Program-made: the position numbers and the translations under genes
Shown here: positions 1 through 8,081 of the stretch, one piece after another
Numbering within the stretch: the stretch's first letter is position 1
Layout of the letters: each line of letters starts with the position of its first letter
Source: Candidatus Woesebacteria bacterium GW2011_GWA1_44_23
GTDB lineage: Bacteria > Patescibacteriota > Microgenomatia > UBA8517
DNA length: 34,396 nucleotides
NCBI GenBank assembly: GCA_001001045.1
Contig: LCIL01000003.1
Coordinates: 1 to 34,396, forward strand
Direction: 5' to 3'
Notes under the pieces: model-generated
Told to the model about the DNA's origin: nothing
Seen by the model: only the letters and a program-made list of their open reading frames with translations
Database searches by the model: none

Positions 1-1
1 G

Positions 2-153
2 TGTAGGAAGCCCTTCAAAGAAGGTTTGCTTTACAGGTGTCTCTTCCCTAAAGAAGAGCGCTGAGTGTTGTACGGTATCCGCATATTACTTATCCACATA
101 TGGGGACACTGAAGCGAAATGTAAGGGTTTGAGGCTAACAACTATATCAAACC
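2..153. other. Cluster of four adjacent hairpins, possible structured RNA cut by the window edge
   Basis: Four inverted repeats lie end to end. TGTA (2-5) and AAGC-CCTTC (8-16) pair with GAAGG (20-24) and GCTT-TACA (28-35). CTCTTC (41-46) pairs with GAAGAG (53-58). CGCT (59-62) and AGTGT (64-68) pair with ACACT (106-110) and AGCG (113-116). GGTTTG (126-131) pairs with CAAACC (148-153). No long reading frame covers the stretch and no known RNA signature (tmRNA, RNase P, SRP, tRNA) was recognised. It could be the 3' part of a non-coding RNA on either strand, or a leader of a gene outside the window. Strand is unknown. Confidence 0.35.
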
Positions 154-212
154 ATACATGTCCTCTATAAATTTTGTGTTCGGTTTTTCTTCGCCAAGCC
201 ACATACGTCGCA

Positions 213-286
213 ATTCGTGAAAACTACCTATAATATTCGTGAAAACGAAACTGTACCGGTACCAATATATCCTATAATTATAGGAT
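213..286. promoter_or_regulatory. Direct-repeat and palindrome array, operator-like
   Basis: A 12-bp direct repeat, ATTCGTGAAAAC, occurs at 213-224 and 235-246, exactly 22 bp apart (two helical turns), with a TATAAT between the copies at 229-234. Then come a 10-bp palindrome GTACCGGTAC (253-262) and an 18-bp perfect palindrome centred at 277/278 (269-286). The stretch lies beyond the 3' end of the 349-1119 gene and no gene clearly starts from it. The helical spacing suggests a protein-binding site; that is inference. A factor-dependent terminator for the minus-strand operon is another reading. Nothing else was seen between 153 and 348. Confidence 0.35.
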
Positions 287-348
287 GTTCCACCCTCCTC
301 CCCTGCCTGTATGTCTCCCGAATTTGCGCGCTTGATCTTTTTTTAAAT

Positions 349-1119
349 TTAGCCTCCCCAGTGCGTGGCGAAAAACATTGCGACAAAAACCAGGACTCCC
401 ACAATGACGTGTTCCCTAACGGTCGAGGAAAAAAGCCTGCCGTCAAGCTTTGCCTGCCCGAGTCCTAGAAGCATATAGAAAGTCACCGTCAGAAAAAGCG
501 ATCCGGTAACAACTGTTACCGGCCAAAAATATAAAACCGCCGCGATCTCCATTGTCAAAAGTGAGGATGTGGCAGTTATCGTTACAAGATCTTTGGAAAG
601 TTTGGTTTCCAAAAGTACCGTCCAGTAGCCCTGGAGATATAGTAAGAAGGAGACAACAAAGATGAAAGGAAGCAAATAATAAATCTCGGTTTTGATTGAC
701 AATATTGCGTCAAATACAAGGAAAGATGTTAATAGACTGAGTACAAAACCTACTCCCCTAGCCGCTCTTAGGAGGGCGATGGTCCGGACGGATGCCACCG
801 AATAGATATTCGCAGTAAGGCAGAGGACGTAGATGCCAATTGCGTAAAACATAACGATGGGTATGCGGGCAAATACGTTTGTAGGAAGGAGGAACCAGAA
901 TACACCGACACCAAGCGTAAAAATGGTCGGCAAAACCAATGTAAGGAGCGTCATTTTACGTCCCAGACTTTCCATTAGAGACCAATAAAAAAGCACCATG
1001 GTTAGAATACCGAGTGCCCCTATTGACCAAAAACGGTTTTGGTCAGTTAAAAACTGGATTGCGATAAATCCAAGTGAAAGAAGTATTGATGTAACTATGA
1101 ATCGGCGGCGCTTACTCAT
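349..1119 (-). CDS. Polytopic membrane protein of unknown function
   Basis: 256 residues. The basic start MSKRRRF is followed by about eight hydrophobic segments, and the only notable soluble parts are short loops, so it is an integral inner-membrane protein. No catalytic or transport motif was recognised. It starts one base after the yebC stop codon, so the two genes form a tight operon (yebC first). The membrane topology says nothing about substrate. It may belong to one of the uncharacterised Patescibacteria membrane families, but no name is claimed. The frame is convincing from its length, operon position and composition. Confidence 0.75.
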   Translation of the reverse strand: MSKRRRFIVTSILLSLGFIAIQFLTDQNRFWSIGALGILTMVLFYWSLMESLGRKMTLLTLVLPTIFTLGVGVFWFLLPTNVFARIPIVMFYAIGIYVLCLTANIYSVASVRTIALLRAARGVGFVLSLLTSFLVFDAILSIKTEIYYLLPFIFVVSFLLYLQGYWTVLLETKLSKDLVTITATSSLLTMEIAAVLYFWPVTVVTGSLFLTVTFYMLLGLGQAKLDGRLFSSTVREHVIVGVLVFVAMFFATHWGG

Positions 1120-1120
1120 A

Positions 1121-1861
1121 TTAGGCAGGAATCTGTTTTACTATTTCATCGGGAATATCCAAATTGGAAAAGACTTTCTGTACGTCATCAAGACTTTCTA
1201 TGTCATCCAAAAATTTCAGTGCCTTTGCCGCCTCGGCAGGACTTGAAACCGTATGGAAATTCTTGGGCTTCATTTGCAGTTCTGTTTCCATAATTTCAAA
1301 GCCCTTCTCTATCAGTTTCTTGTGTACGGTCCCAAGACTCTCGGGCGCAACATAAACTTCGAGTCCGCCCTCCGTATCTTCTATGTCCTCTGCCCCGGCA
1401 TCTATCAACTGAAGCATTTGATCATCGGGGTCGGTGGTTTTTTTGATAAGCATGAATCCTTTGCTTTCAAAATTAAAAGCCACCGCATTTGGGCCTGCCA
1501 GACTCCCCCCTCCCCTCTCGAAAACGTTTTTAATTTCCTGAGCGGTCCTATTTTTATTATCACTCATAACCTCAACCATTACCCCAAATCCTCCGGGGCC
1601 AAAACCTTCATAGGTTATCTCCTCCAGGTTGGCGGATTCCGTGGTAGCCTTGGCGATTGCTCTTTCGATATTTTCTTTGGGCATACTGATTGCCCGGGCT
1701 TTATCAATTTCAAACCGGAGCTTGAAATTCATATCGGGGTCGGCTCCGTTTTTTGCCGCAATCATGATGGCACGCGCCATTTTACTGAAAAGATTCCCTT
1801 TGGCAGCATCATTCGTTGCCTTCTGACGTTTAATTGTTGCGTAGTGTGAGTGTCCGCTCAT
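1121..1861 (-). CDS. yebC: YebC/PmpR family protein
   Basis: 246 residues, full length for the family. The N-terminal hallmark MSGHSHYATIKRQKATNDAA is present, followed by the three-domain YebC layout with the conserved GFGPGG turn near residue 86. Members are cytoplasmic. They were described as transcription regulators, and recent work on YebC/TACO1 homologues ties them to relief of ribosome stalling, so the role is partly open. A TATAAT lies 17 bases before the ATG (1879-1884), leaving a leader of about 10 nt that carries AGAGGA. It is the first gene of a two-gene operon and is divergent from the gene at 1972. Confidence 0.95.
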   Translation of the reverse strand: MSGHSHYATIKRQKATNDAAKGNLFSKMARAIMIAAKNGADPDMNFKLRFEIDKARAISMPKENIERAIAKATTESANLEEITYEGFGPGGFGVMVEVMSDNKNRTAQEIKNVFERGGGSLAGPNAVAFNFESKGFMLIKKTTDPDDQMLQLIDAGAEDIEDTEGGLEVYVAPESLGTVHKKLIEKGFEIMETELQMKPKNFHTVSSPAEAAKALKFLDDIESLDDVQKVFSNLDIPDEIVKQIPA

Positions 1862-1925
1862 AAGTCCTCTAAGGCTCGATTATAACCAAATATTGACTGT
1901 ATTGGAAGTGGCTGGACTAACCCTA

Positions 1926-1953
1926 TTGACAAGTACTGCCTGCCATTTATACT
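1926..1953 (+). promoter_or_regulatory. Sigma70-type promoter, TTGACA-16-TATACT
   Basis: TTGACA (1926-1931) and TATACT (1948-1953) are separated by 16 bp. The expected start is near 1960, so the leader before the ATG at 1972 would be about 12 nt with no Shine-Dalgarno sequence. It is divergent from the yebC promoter. Confidence 0.75.
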
Positions 1954-1971
1954 CAAATACAGTTTAATACA

Positions 1972-2664
1972 ATGGACACACCTGCCTCTCAGACAGCCAT
2001 CAGCATGGCACTTTCGGGCGATTGGTCGGGGGCCGTGAAAGTTAACCTCGAGATAATATCAGGCTCCCCGGAGGACGTCGACGCCATCAACAGACTTGCA
2101 AGGGCTTACTGGGAACTCGGTAAGGTTACGGAAGCGCGCGAAGCCACAAAAAGAGTTCTGAAAATGGATCCCTGCAATCCTATCGCTTTAAAATGTTTTG
2201 AAAAGTGGAAATCGGTCAATAGCCCTTGCGTCCGTTTTGCAAGTCCTACCTCTAACGAAAGTTTTTTGGAGGAGCCGGGAAAAACCAGACTTGTAACTCT
2301 CCTTAACCTGGGAGACGCCAAAATTTTTGCCAACCTTGATCCGGGTGAGGAGGTCAAACTTTTTTCGCACTCGCACAGGGTCTCAATTAACACGCTGGAC
2401 GGAAAGTATATAGGACGGCTTCCGGACGATTTGGCCGCAAGACTCAGAAGCTTAATAAAAGGCGGAAACAAATATCAGGTTCTAATGAAGTCCGTCGACC
2501 CGAAAGAAATAACGGTTTTTATCAGGGAACTGGAAAAAGGGCCGAACGCCCCCGATATTCCTTCATTCCCGACCGAGAAAATTGACTATGTCTCCTTTAC
2601 TCCCCCGGAACTTATCCATAAGGATCCACCCGAAACTCCGAATCTTGAAGAAACTCCCGACTGA
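1972..2664 (+). CDS. TPR-containing protein with HIRAN-like C-terminal segment
   Basis: 230 residues, soluble. Residues ~10-75 form two helical hairpins typical of tetratricopeptide repeats (for example DVDAINRLARAYWELGKVTE and the DPCNPIALKCFEKW turn). Residues ~125-185 read as a small beta-rich unit with a YIGRLP...DLAARLRSLI...YQVLMKSV pattern resembling HIRAN-type domains; that likeness is tentative. The tail is rich in Pro and Glu. A scaffolding or binding role is likely; no enzyme motif was seen. The transcript should have an almost absent leader (promoter 1926-1953). It ends eight bases before the convergent gene that stops at 2673. Confidence 0.75.
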   Translation: MDTPASQTAISMALSGDWSGAVKVNLEIISGSPEDVDAINRLARAYWELGKVTEAREATKRVLKMDPCNPIALKCFEKWKSVNSPCVRFASPTSNESFLEEPGKTRLVTLLNLGDAKIFANLDPGEEVKLFSHSHRVSINTLDGKYIGRLPDDLAARLRSLIKGGNKYQVLMKSVDPKEITVFIRELEKGPNAPDIPSFPTEKIDYVSFTPPELIHKDPPETPNLEETPD

Positions 2665-2672
2665 TAAAAAGG

Positions 2673-3614
2673 TCAGAACCGTTTTGCGAACTTTTGACCC
2701 AAATCAATTTCCAGATCAAAGTTTCCATTCTCGGTACTTACCTTGCAGGAAAATATACTGGCAACTTTTTTGACGGCCATCGGATTTGATCCGGAGACGG
2801 TACAGTCGGTGTCCGCCGCTTCCTTCTTATTTATCGAGACGACTTTCCCCCCCATTACCTCAATGATGGCTCCGACTTTATCCGCTACCCCGGGGACTCC
2901 CGTAGCATCCCCTATGGCAACCCTTAAGCTGCTGCCGGATGTGGTACCGCTTTCGAAGTTGCCGTCGGCAAAATAAATGGTCAACCGCTGAGACACGTTG
3001 CCGGCAAGAACATATCCCATCTGTGAGTCATTAAGTTTCTGCTTTACCAAAAACTGATTTTTCCCCAAATCCAGTAAATTTTTATTGCTTACGCCTACTT
3101 TCAAGGAAAATATTCCCGCCGAAATTCTGTCCCCAAAAGCAATATTGGTGGACTTTGGAAAAAATATAAAACGGAAGACCCCGAAGGAATTTGAACCTGT
3201 AAGCGCGCCGGCATCGCTGTCGCTCCATAAAACCACAGGGAACAAAAAATTCTGGGTAATTGTGGCGGACAAAAGGCTCCCGCCAAGCTTTTCGTTCACC
3301 CCGAGCTGCCAGACATTTTTGATACGCAGTTCACCGTAATTCCCGGCAACTTCCACCTGAGTGTCCCCGGGAATAACCAATGTAGTCAGTTCCGTGAGTT
3401 TCGGATCCAGTACTGATACAGCCACGTCACCGTTTTCCAAACGGAATGCAAATGCAAATTTATTCTCCCCGTCCCAATATTTTGTGCTAAGTTTGATAAA
3501 GGCAAAAATTCCCAATATCAATATAATCGGCAAGATAACTTTTAGAAGTATTCCGGACAACCTCACGGTCTTTCTTCTTTTTTCGATTAGTGCACGGCGT
3601 CGGGCAGAACGCAT
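2673..3614 (-). CDS. Membrane-anchored, degenerate LCP-like protein with LytR_C domain
   Basis: 313 residues. A very basic N-terminus is followed by one membrane helix (~23-43) and an extracytoplasmic part. Residues ~63-100 look like the first strands of a LytR-CpsA-Psr domain (DPKLTELTTLVIPGDTQV), but the usual SIPRD arginine is Gly here and the rest of the catalytic domain is not recognisable. Residues ~228-310 fit a LytR_C-type domain (RVAIGDATGVPGVADKVGAI). LCP enzymes transfer glycopolymers to the cell wall; this copy is probably not catalytic and may bind envelope glycans. It is the second gene of an operon, 13 bases after the antiporter. Confidence 0.7.
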   Translation of the reverse strand: MRSARRRALIEKRRKTVRLSGILLKVILPIILILGIFAFIKLSTKYWDGENKFAFAFRLENGDVAVSVLDPKLTELTTLVIPGDTQVEVAGNYGELRIKNVWQLGVNEKLGGSLLSATITQNFLFPVVLWSDSDAGALTGSNSFGVFRFIFFPKSTNIAFGDRISAGIFSLKVGVSNKNLLDLGKNQFLVKQKLNDSQMGYVLAGNVSQRLTIYFADGNFESGTTSGSSLRVAIGDATGVPGVADKVGAIIEVMGGKVVSINKKEAADTDCTVSGSNPMAVKKVASIFSCKVSTENGNFDLEIDLGQKFAKRF

Positions 3615-3627
3615 AATAAAAAATAAA

Positions 3628-5313
3628 CTACCTACTGTGTGACGATCTTAAACTCCTGATCAAGTCATTTATTTCGTCTCTCCTTTTTCCGCGGCTGGCA
3701 AGGACACCGCGGATAATTTGCAGGGCAGCCTCAAATTCGGGTTGAACGATTTTATCAACCCTAAGCGTTTTCAGTTTTTCCCAATCCTCATCCCTGTGGG
3801 CTCTGGAAATAATTTTGACGTCCGGCGCAACGGTCTGTACATAAGTTATGAGGGTTTCCTGAACCACCCTGTCAGGGATTGCCAGGATAATGGCTTTGGC
3901 TCCCCTGACTCCGACCGCCTCAAGCACTTCCGGTTCCGTGGGGTCCCCGTAGATAACCGTTACCCCGGCATCCTTCAACTCCTGGACGACTTTTTGGTTA
4001 TAATCGACAACGACAAAAGGGATTCCGTATTCTTTCAGTGCTTTCCCCACCCAGCTCCCTACCCTGCCGTATCCGCAAATAATTATATGATTTTCAAAAA
4101 TGCTCACATCCGTGTCGTGCCTTTCCCCGCTCATAAACAGTTTGGATAGGCTAGGATATTTTGCAGTCAAAAGTTTCATTTTCCGCCAAAATGGAACAAT
4201 TGACTTATATAGAATTGGGGAAAGAATCAGAGTCAGAAGAGTAACGGCAATACCGATTGAGGTTTCTTCGGGGCTTAATATTTTTAGAGCCAAAGAAGCG
4301 GAAAAAATAACAAACGCGAATTCTCCGACCTGGGCCAACCCGAAACTGTTGGCTATCCCGGTTTTCCCTTTATACCCGAAGGCCGAACTGACAATAAATG
4401 TAACCAGAATCTTTAGGGTTATGACTATGAACGTCAAAACTAAAATCAGTCCGAACTTGGAAATAACTACCGCAGGGGCAACCAAAAATCCTAAAGTTAC
4501 GAAGAAAAGCGCAACAAAAAGGTCTCTCAAGGGACGCATTTCGGCAAAAATCGCATGGTGTTCTTGCGACTCGGAAATTACCACCCCCGCCAAGAATGCC
4601 CCCAGTGCGGGCGAAATCCCGAAAAGGGATGTTACGGCAGCAGTTCCCAAGGCGAATGCGATTGAGGCTAAAAGCAGCAGTTCTCTTGAATTTGTTCCGG
4701 CCAGAATATGGATAAAATAAGGAACAACCTTTTTACCTAGTAGGACTACCCCCAAAATAACCAATATCACCTTTACTGCCGAGAGAACCACTCCGCCCAC
4801 CCAGTCCCCGCCCGTTGCGGCTAAAAAAGGCAATGCCACCATCATAGGTATTACCGCGAGATCCTGAACAAGGAGCCACCCAATCATGATTTCCCCGTGC
4901 ATCGTATCCGTCTCTCCCCTATCTGCGAGGATTTTGACAAGAACGGCGGTTGAGGAAACCGAAAAACCAAGTGAAAGAACCAGAGAAACGGCTGGTGAAA
5001 ATCCGAATAAATAGAGGGTTATATAACTGAAAAGAGTAACCAAGACAATCTGGATCAGACCTCCAAAAACGGCAATCCGCAGATATCTGGAAAGCCTTTT
5101 GAAAGAAAGCTCAACCCCGATTGAAAAAAGTAAAAGGATTATTCCGACCTCGGCCAGGCCCGAAACTTCCTTTAAGCCCGGTGGCAAAATTGCACCAACG
5201 ACAATCCCTGCGATAATGTATCCCACAAGTCCCGGAGCCTTAATGACTTTGGCCAGAAATCCCCCGGCAACTGCAGAGACAACTACAAAAAAAAGCCCTA
5301 GGGTCAGATCCAT
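3628..5313 (-). CDS. Kef-type (CPA2) monovalent cation:proton antiporter with RCK domain
   Basis: 561 residues. Residues 1 to ~385 hold about twelve membrane helices in the CPA2 Na+/H+ exchanger pattern (GYIIAGIVVG, LLLFSIGVELSF, ALGAFLAGVVISES). A Rossmann RCK/TrkA-N domain begins near residue 409 (HIIICGYGRVGSW with the GxGxxG nucleotide-binding loop) and runs to ~525. Such proteins export K+ or Na+ in exchange for H+ under nucleotide control. There is no separate TrkA-C domain. The promoter TTTACA-17-TAAACT (5320-5348) ends six bases before the ATG, so the mRNA is probably leaderless. It heads the operon with the LytR_C protein. Confidence 0.93.
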   Translation of the reverse strand: MDLTLGLFFVVVSAVAGGFLAKVIKAPGLVGYIIAGIVVGAILPPGLKEVSGLAEVGIILLLFSIGVELSFKRLSRYLRIAVFGGLIQIVLVTLFSYITLYLFGFSPAVSLVLSLGFSVSSTAVLVKILADRGETDTMHGEIMIGWLLVQDLAVIPMMVALPFLAATGGDWVGGVVLSAVKVILVILGVVLLGKKVVPYFIHILAGTNSRELLLLASIAFALGTAAVTSLFGISPALGAFLAGVVISESQEHHAIFAEMRPLRDLFVALFFVTLGFLVAPAVVISKFGLILVLTFIVITLKILVTFIVSSAFGYKGKTGIANSFGLAQVGEFAFVIFSASLALKILSPEETSIGIAVTLLTLILSPILYKSIVPFWRKMKLLTAKYPSLSKLFMSGERHDTDVSIFENHIIICGYGRVGSWVGKALKEYGIPFVVVDYNQKVVQELKDAGVTVIYGDPTEPEVLEAVGVRGAKAIILAIPDRVVQETLITYVQTVAPDVKIISRAHRDEDWEKLKTLRVDKIVQPEFEAALQIIRGVLASRGKRRDEINDLIRSLRSSHSR

Positions 5314-5319
5314 ACATTC

Positions 5320-5348
5320 AGTTTAGATTCTAGCCAGTCTTGTGTAAA
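5320..5348 (-). promoter_or_regulatory. Promoter of the Kef-type gene, TTTACA-17-TAAACT
   Basis: Minus-strand TTTACA (5343-5348) and TAAACT (5320-5325) are separated by 17 bp. The -10 ends six bases before the ATG at 5313, which places +1 at the start codon. Confidence 0.65.
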
Positions 5349-5369
5349 GTGGATGTGAAATTATATACT
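5340..5369 (+). promoter_or_regulatory. Promoter of the CaCA exchanger, divergent
   Basis: TTGTGT (5340-5345) is followed by TATATA (5362-5367) or TATACT (5364-5369). The -10 covers the upstream TTG at 5369, which rules that TTG out as the start and favours ATG 5381. Confidence 0.6.
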
Positions 5370-5380
5370 TGGATAGTTAT

Positions 5381-6331
5381 ATGCCCATTTTACTTCTTAC
5401 ATTTTCCCTCTCTTTAATGTTTTTGATCATTTCTGCCAACTTTCTTTTAAAGTTCATCGAAAAATTCTCAAAACGGATTAAAATTTCACCCTTAATTATC
5501 GGTGCTACCTTAATTGCCATAGGAACGTCCCTTCCCGAAACTTTTGTAGCCGTTTCCTCGGTTGCCCAAAATGCAGCCGATATTTCCTATGGAGATATAT
5601 TAGGTTCAAATATCGCCAATATTTGCCTCGTTTTGGGACTTGGGATTCTTCTTTTCCCCGTAAGGGTCGGGACCGAAAAGACGCAAAGGAATAATATTAT
5701 TATGCTTCTTACTACCGCTTATTTTATAGGGGTACTGCTTGCTCCGCCTGAGTGGCGTAAGACTCTGGGCGTATTTCCAGTTTTATTCTATATAGTTTTT
5801 CTGATTATCGAAATTATCTGGGGCGAAATCGGACGCTTTAAGGAGGACAAAAAAGCTCTTGCCAAAATGCCCTCCTCGAGAGGTTCAACGGCGTTATATT
5901 TGGTAGGCATCCTGGCATCCATGGGAGGGCTTTTGATTTCAAGCCACTTTTTGGTAAGTTCCGTCATATCTCTTTCTAAAGCGTTTAACATAAGTGAGGC
6001 GATAATCGGGCTTTCCATAGTTGCAATCGGCACTTCTCTTCCGGAACTGGCCACAACTATCGTATCCGGAATCGATAAAGACTGGAAGCTTCTTTATGGG
6101 GACATTCAGGGAAGCAATATTTACAACCTTTCCATAATCGCGGCGTTTTTACTCACTTTCAGCAATACCGATTATCAAATATCACCCGCCACCTTAATCG
6201 TTTTATCAATATCCACGATTTCCATTATTTACCTGAGTTATAAATACGAGGGCTCGCACATCCCCCGCTACTACGGCTTGGGATACCTTGCCCTTTATGT
6301 TTTTTATATATTGAGGATTTACAATGTCTAG
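5381..6331 (+). CDS. Ca2+/Na+ antiporter, CaCA family (YrbG-like)
   Basis: 316 residues with about ten membrane helices in two inverted halves. Each half carries the family alpha-repeat: IAIGTSLPETFVAV with GDILGSNIANI in the first, and VAIGTSLPELATTI with GDIQGSNIYNL in the second. The acidic residues in GTSLPE bind the cation. The family exchanges Ca2+ for Na+ or H+ across the inner membrane. ATG 5381 was chosen because the upstream TTG at 5369 lies inside the -10 box. The last codon overlaps the stop codon of the convergent RluA gene on one CTAG (6328-6331). Confidence 0.93.
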   Translation: MPILLLTFSLSLMFLIISANFLLKFIEKFSKRIKISPLIIGATLIAIGTSLPETFVAVSSVAQNAADISYGDILGSNIANICLVLGLGILLFPVRVGTEKTQRNNIIMLLTTAYFIGVLLAPPEWRKTLGVFPVLFYIVFLIIEIIWGEIGRFKEDKKALAKMPSSRGSTALYLVGILASMGGLLISSHFLVSSVISLSKAFNISEAIIGLSIVAIGTSLPELATTIVSGIDKDWKLLYGDIQGSNIYNLSIIAAFLLTFSNTDYQISPATLIVLSISTISIIYLSYKYEGSHIPRYYGLGYLALYVFYILRIYNV

Positions 6332-7032
6332 CCGGGGAAGTTGCTTTCCAAAACCTCCTTCAGGTCTTCGGGCAGTTCGGATTTGAATTCCACCTCTCTA
6401 CCGGTTGCCGGATGGGCAAATTTTATGGATGCCGCATGCAAAAATAGCCTTGGGCACCACTTTCTGTCGTTCCTGGCTGTTTTTCGGCCGGCATAGAATT
6501 CATCGGCTACGATTGCGTGCCCGATATGTTTGGCATGAACTCGAATTTGGTGGGTTCTTCCCGTTTTTGGATAAAACTCGACCAAACTGTGTCCCCCGTT
6601 TTCACCCGGATAAAATTTCAGGACTTTATAAAAAGTCTGCGACTCCCTCCCCCCGGCGATAACTCCGAATCTGTCCCTTCTCCAGGGCAGCCTGCCGATG
6701 GTTTCTTTGATTTCTCCCGTACCTTCAAGTTTTCCGTGCAAAAGACCAATATATGTTTTTTCGACTTTCCTACTCTTAAATTCCGATTGAAGTTTTTCAA
6801 ATGCCTCTTTGGTTTTTGCCACTATAACAATTCCGCTGGTCTCCTTATCAAGCCTGTGCACTACCCCATTCCTTAAAGGCCGGTCTTCCTTCAGGGGGTA
6901 GTCAAAACCTGTCCGGATCCATGTTTGGAGTACGGGCTGGGTGGTTACGGTATCGGCGTCATTGGTAATCCAGCCGCTGGGTTTATCGACAACAAAGAAG
7001 GATTCATCCTGAAAAATAATTTTAGGCTCCAT
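6328..7032 (-). CDS. RluA-family RNA pseudouridine synthase
   Basis: 234 residues. It begins directly with the catalytic domain (FFVVDKPSGW), so the N-terminal S4 RNA-binding domain of RluC/RluD is missing. The catalytic motif HRLDKETSG holds the nucleophilic Asp, and GRTHQIRVHAKHIGHAIVAD is the conserved central motif. It isomerises uridine to pseudouridine in rRNA or tRNA; the target cannot be told from sequence. It is the last gene of the operon membrane protein - DksA-like - RluA, six bases after the previous stop. Its stop codon shares CTAG with the exchanger gene. Confidence 0.93.
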   Translation of the reverse strand: MEPKIIFQDESFFVVDKPSGWITNDADTVTTQPVLQTWIRTGFDYPLKEDRPLRNGVVHRLDKETSGIVIVAKTKEAFEKLQSEFKSRKVEKTYIGLLHGKLEGTGEIKETIGRLPWRRDRFGVIAGGRESQTFYKVLKFYPGENGGHSLVEFYPKTGRTHQIRVHAKHIGHAIVADEFYAGRKTARNDRKWCPRLFLHAASIKFAHPATGREVEFKSELPEDLKEVLESNFPG

Positions 7033-7038
7033 TTGGGG

Positions 7039-7419
7039 TTATTTTTCGCGCTTCGCGGCATCCTTGGTACAAAGGGTTGCTTCAGGGAAAGCCATGAGCC
7101 GGGCCGTATCAATCATTTGCCCGCACTCCTCACAAATCCCGTATTTCCCTATTTTAATCCTGGTCAAAGCTTTTCTGACGCTGACAATGCTTCTGGAAAT
7201 TTCTTTCTTGATGGCCGAGGTTCTTGCGTGTCCGAATTGTTCATCTGCCTCAATATCCGCGGCTGCATTATCGTCAACCCTGGAAGGATCGGTAAAGGGG
7301 TCCTCTTTGGAAATTTCCTTCTTCCTCTTTTCCAAAGTATGAAGTCTGGCAGTCAAAAAATGCGAAACGGGTACCAGGACGGTGGACGGAAATCTTAAGT
7401 TTCGTTCCTTTTTTTTCAT
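7039..7419 (-). CDS. DksA/TraR-type zinc-finger protein with incomplete finger
   Basis: 126 residues. A central coiled helical part (~20-90) is followed by the TraR/DksA C4 finger region: C96-x2-C99, then RLMAFPEATLC with C117, but the expected fourth Cys is Asp120 (CTKD). DksA-like proteins enter the RNA polymerase secondary channel and act with ppGpp; shorter members are general regulators. Asp may serve as a ligand, or zinc may be held weakly. The start ATG overlaps the stop of the upstream membrane gene (ATGA), so translation is coupled. A transcription-factor role is likely; DksA itself is not claimed. Confidence 0.85.
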   Translation of the reverse strand: MKKKERNLRFPSTVLVPVSHFLTARLHTLEKRKKEISKEDPFTDPSRVDDNAAADIEADEQFGHARTSAIKKEISRSIVSVRKALTRIKIGKYGICEECGQMIDTARLMAFPEATLCTKDAAKREK

Positions 7420-8018
7420 TTTTTTACTCTTGCCAGGTTAAACAGTAACAAAAAACTGACCAAAGCCGTTATTCCTGAAATTAGTGCCTCCCCTTGGCCG
7501 ACAAAGGATATCACAGTAACTTTGGTCATAGCAATAGCCGTTCGGATCAAGAAAAATATTACGGCAACGGTAAGACCGGCAAAACCGATCTTGCCCGAGC
7601 GGTACCATGTAAAACCCTTATAATGCGTGTCAAGATAGTAAGAAATAAAAAGCATAATAAGTATCACGATAAAAGCCAGGAAAGAACTGAAGGAGGATCT
7701 CGCTCCGGAATCTCTTAAAAAGACTAACGCCAGCCAGGGCAGGAATGAAATGATAAAAGCTTCCAGGGTCTCGTAAAATTTTACCCTGAACCGGAGTACG
7801 GCAAATAATAAGCCAAGAAGTCCTCCGGCTATCCATGCCCAGAAAAACCAGCCTGGGGAAAAATTGACGGCAATTACCCAGCCAACGGCGCTCCCCACCA
7901 AAATATAGGAGGCTGATCTGAAAATAATTTCGCCCGCATAGTCCTCCTTAAGGCGCTTCCAAAAAAGGAACAGGAAAGCAAAAAGACCGAGAGCGGATAC
8001 GGCCAAAGTTATCAGCAT
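7416..8018 (-). CDS. Polytopic membrane protein, unknown function
   Basis: 200 residues with about six hydrophobic helices, including a YYLDTHYKGFTWYRSGKIGF loop. It is not recognised as a known transporter. The frame stays open to a GTG at 8036, but the TATAAT at 8025-8030 lies inside that extension and ends six bases before ATG 8018, so the ATG is the better start and the transcript should be leaderless. It heads the operon with the DksA-like and RluA genes (ATGA overlap). The neighbours suggest shared regulation, not a shared pathway. Confidence 0.75.
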   Translation of the reverse strand: MLITLAVSALGLFAFLFLFWKRLKEDYAGEIIFRSASYILVGSAVGWVIAVNFSPGWFFWAWIAGGLLGLLFAVLRFRVKFYETLEAFIISFLPWLALVFLRDSGARSSFSSFLAFIVILIMLFISYYLDTHYKGFTWYRSGKIGFAGLTVAVIFFLIRTAIAMTKVTVISFVGQGEALISGITALVSFLLLFNLARVKK

Positions 8019-8081
8019 TAAATGATTATACCCCACTTCCCTGGATTTTTATGTGAAAAGCGTTTATTATTACTTCTTAGT

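Noticed and set aside
1-160. tmRNA, RNase P, SRP or 6S RNA
   Set aside because: Hairpins exist, but none of the signature sequences of these RNAs was found on either strand.
1253-1849. 198-codon plus-strand ORF
   Set aside because: Antisense shadow of yebC, which has clear homology on the minus strand.
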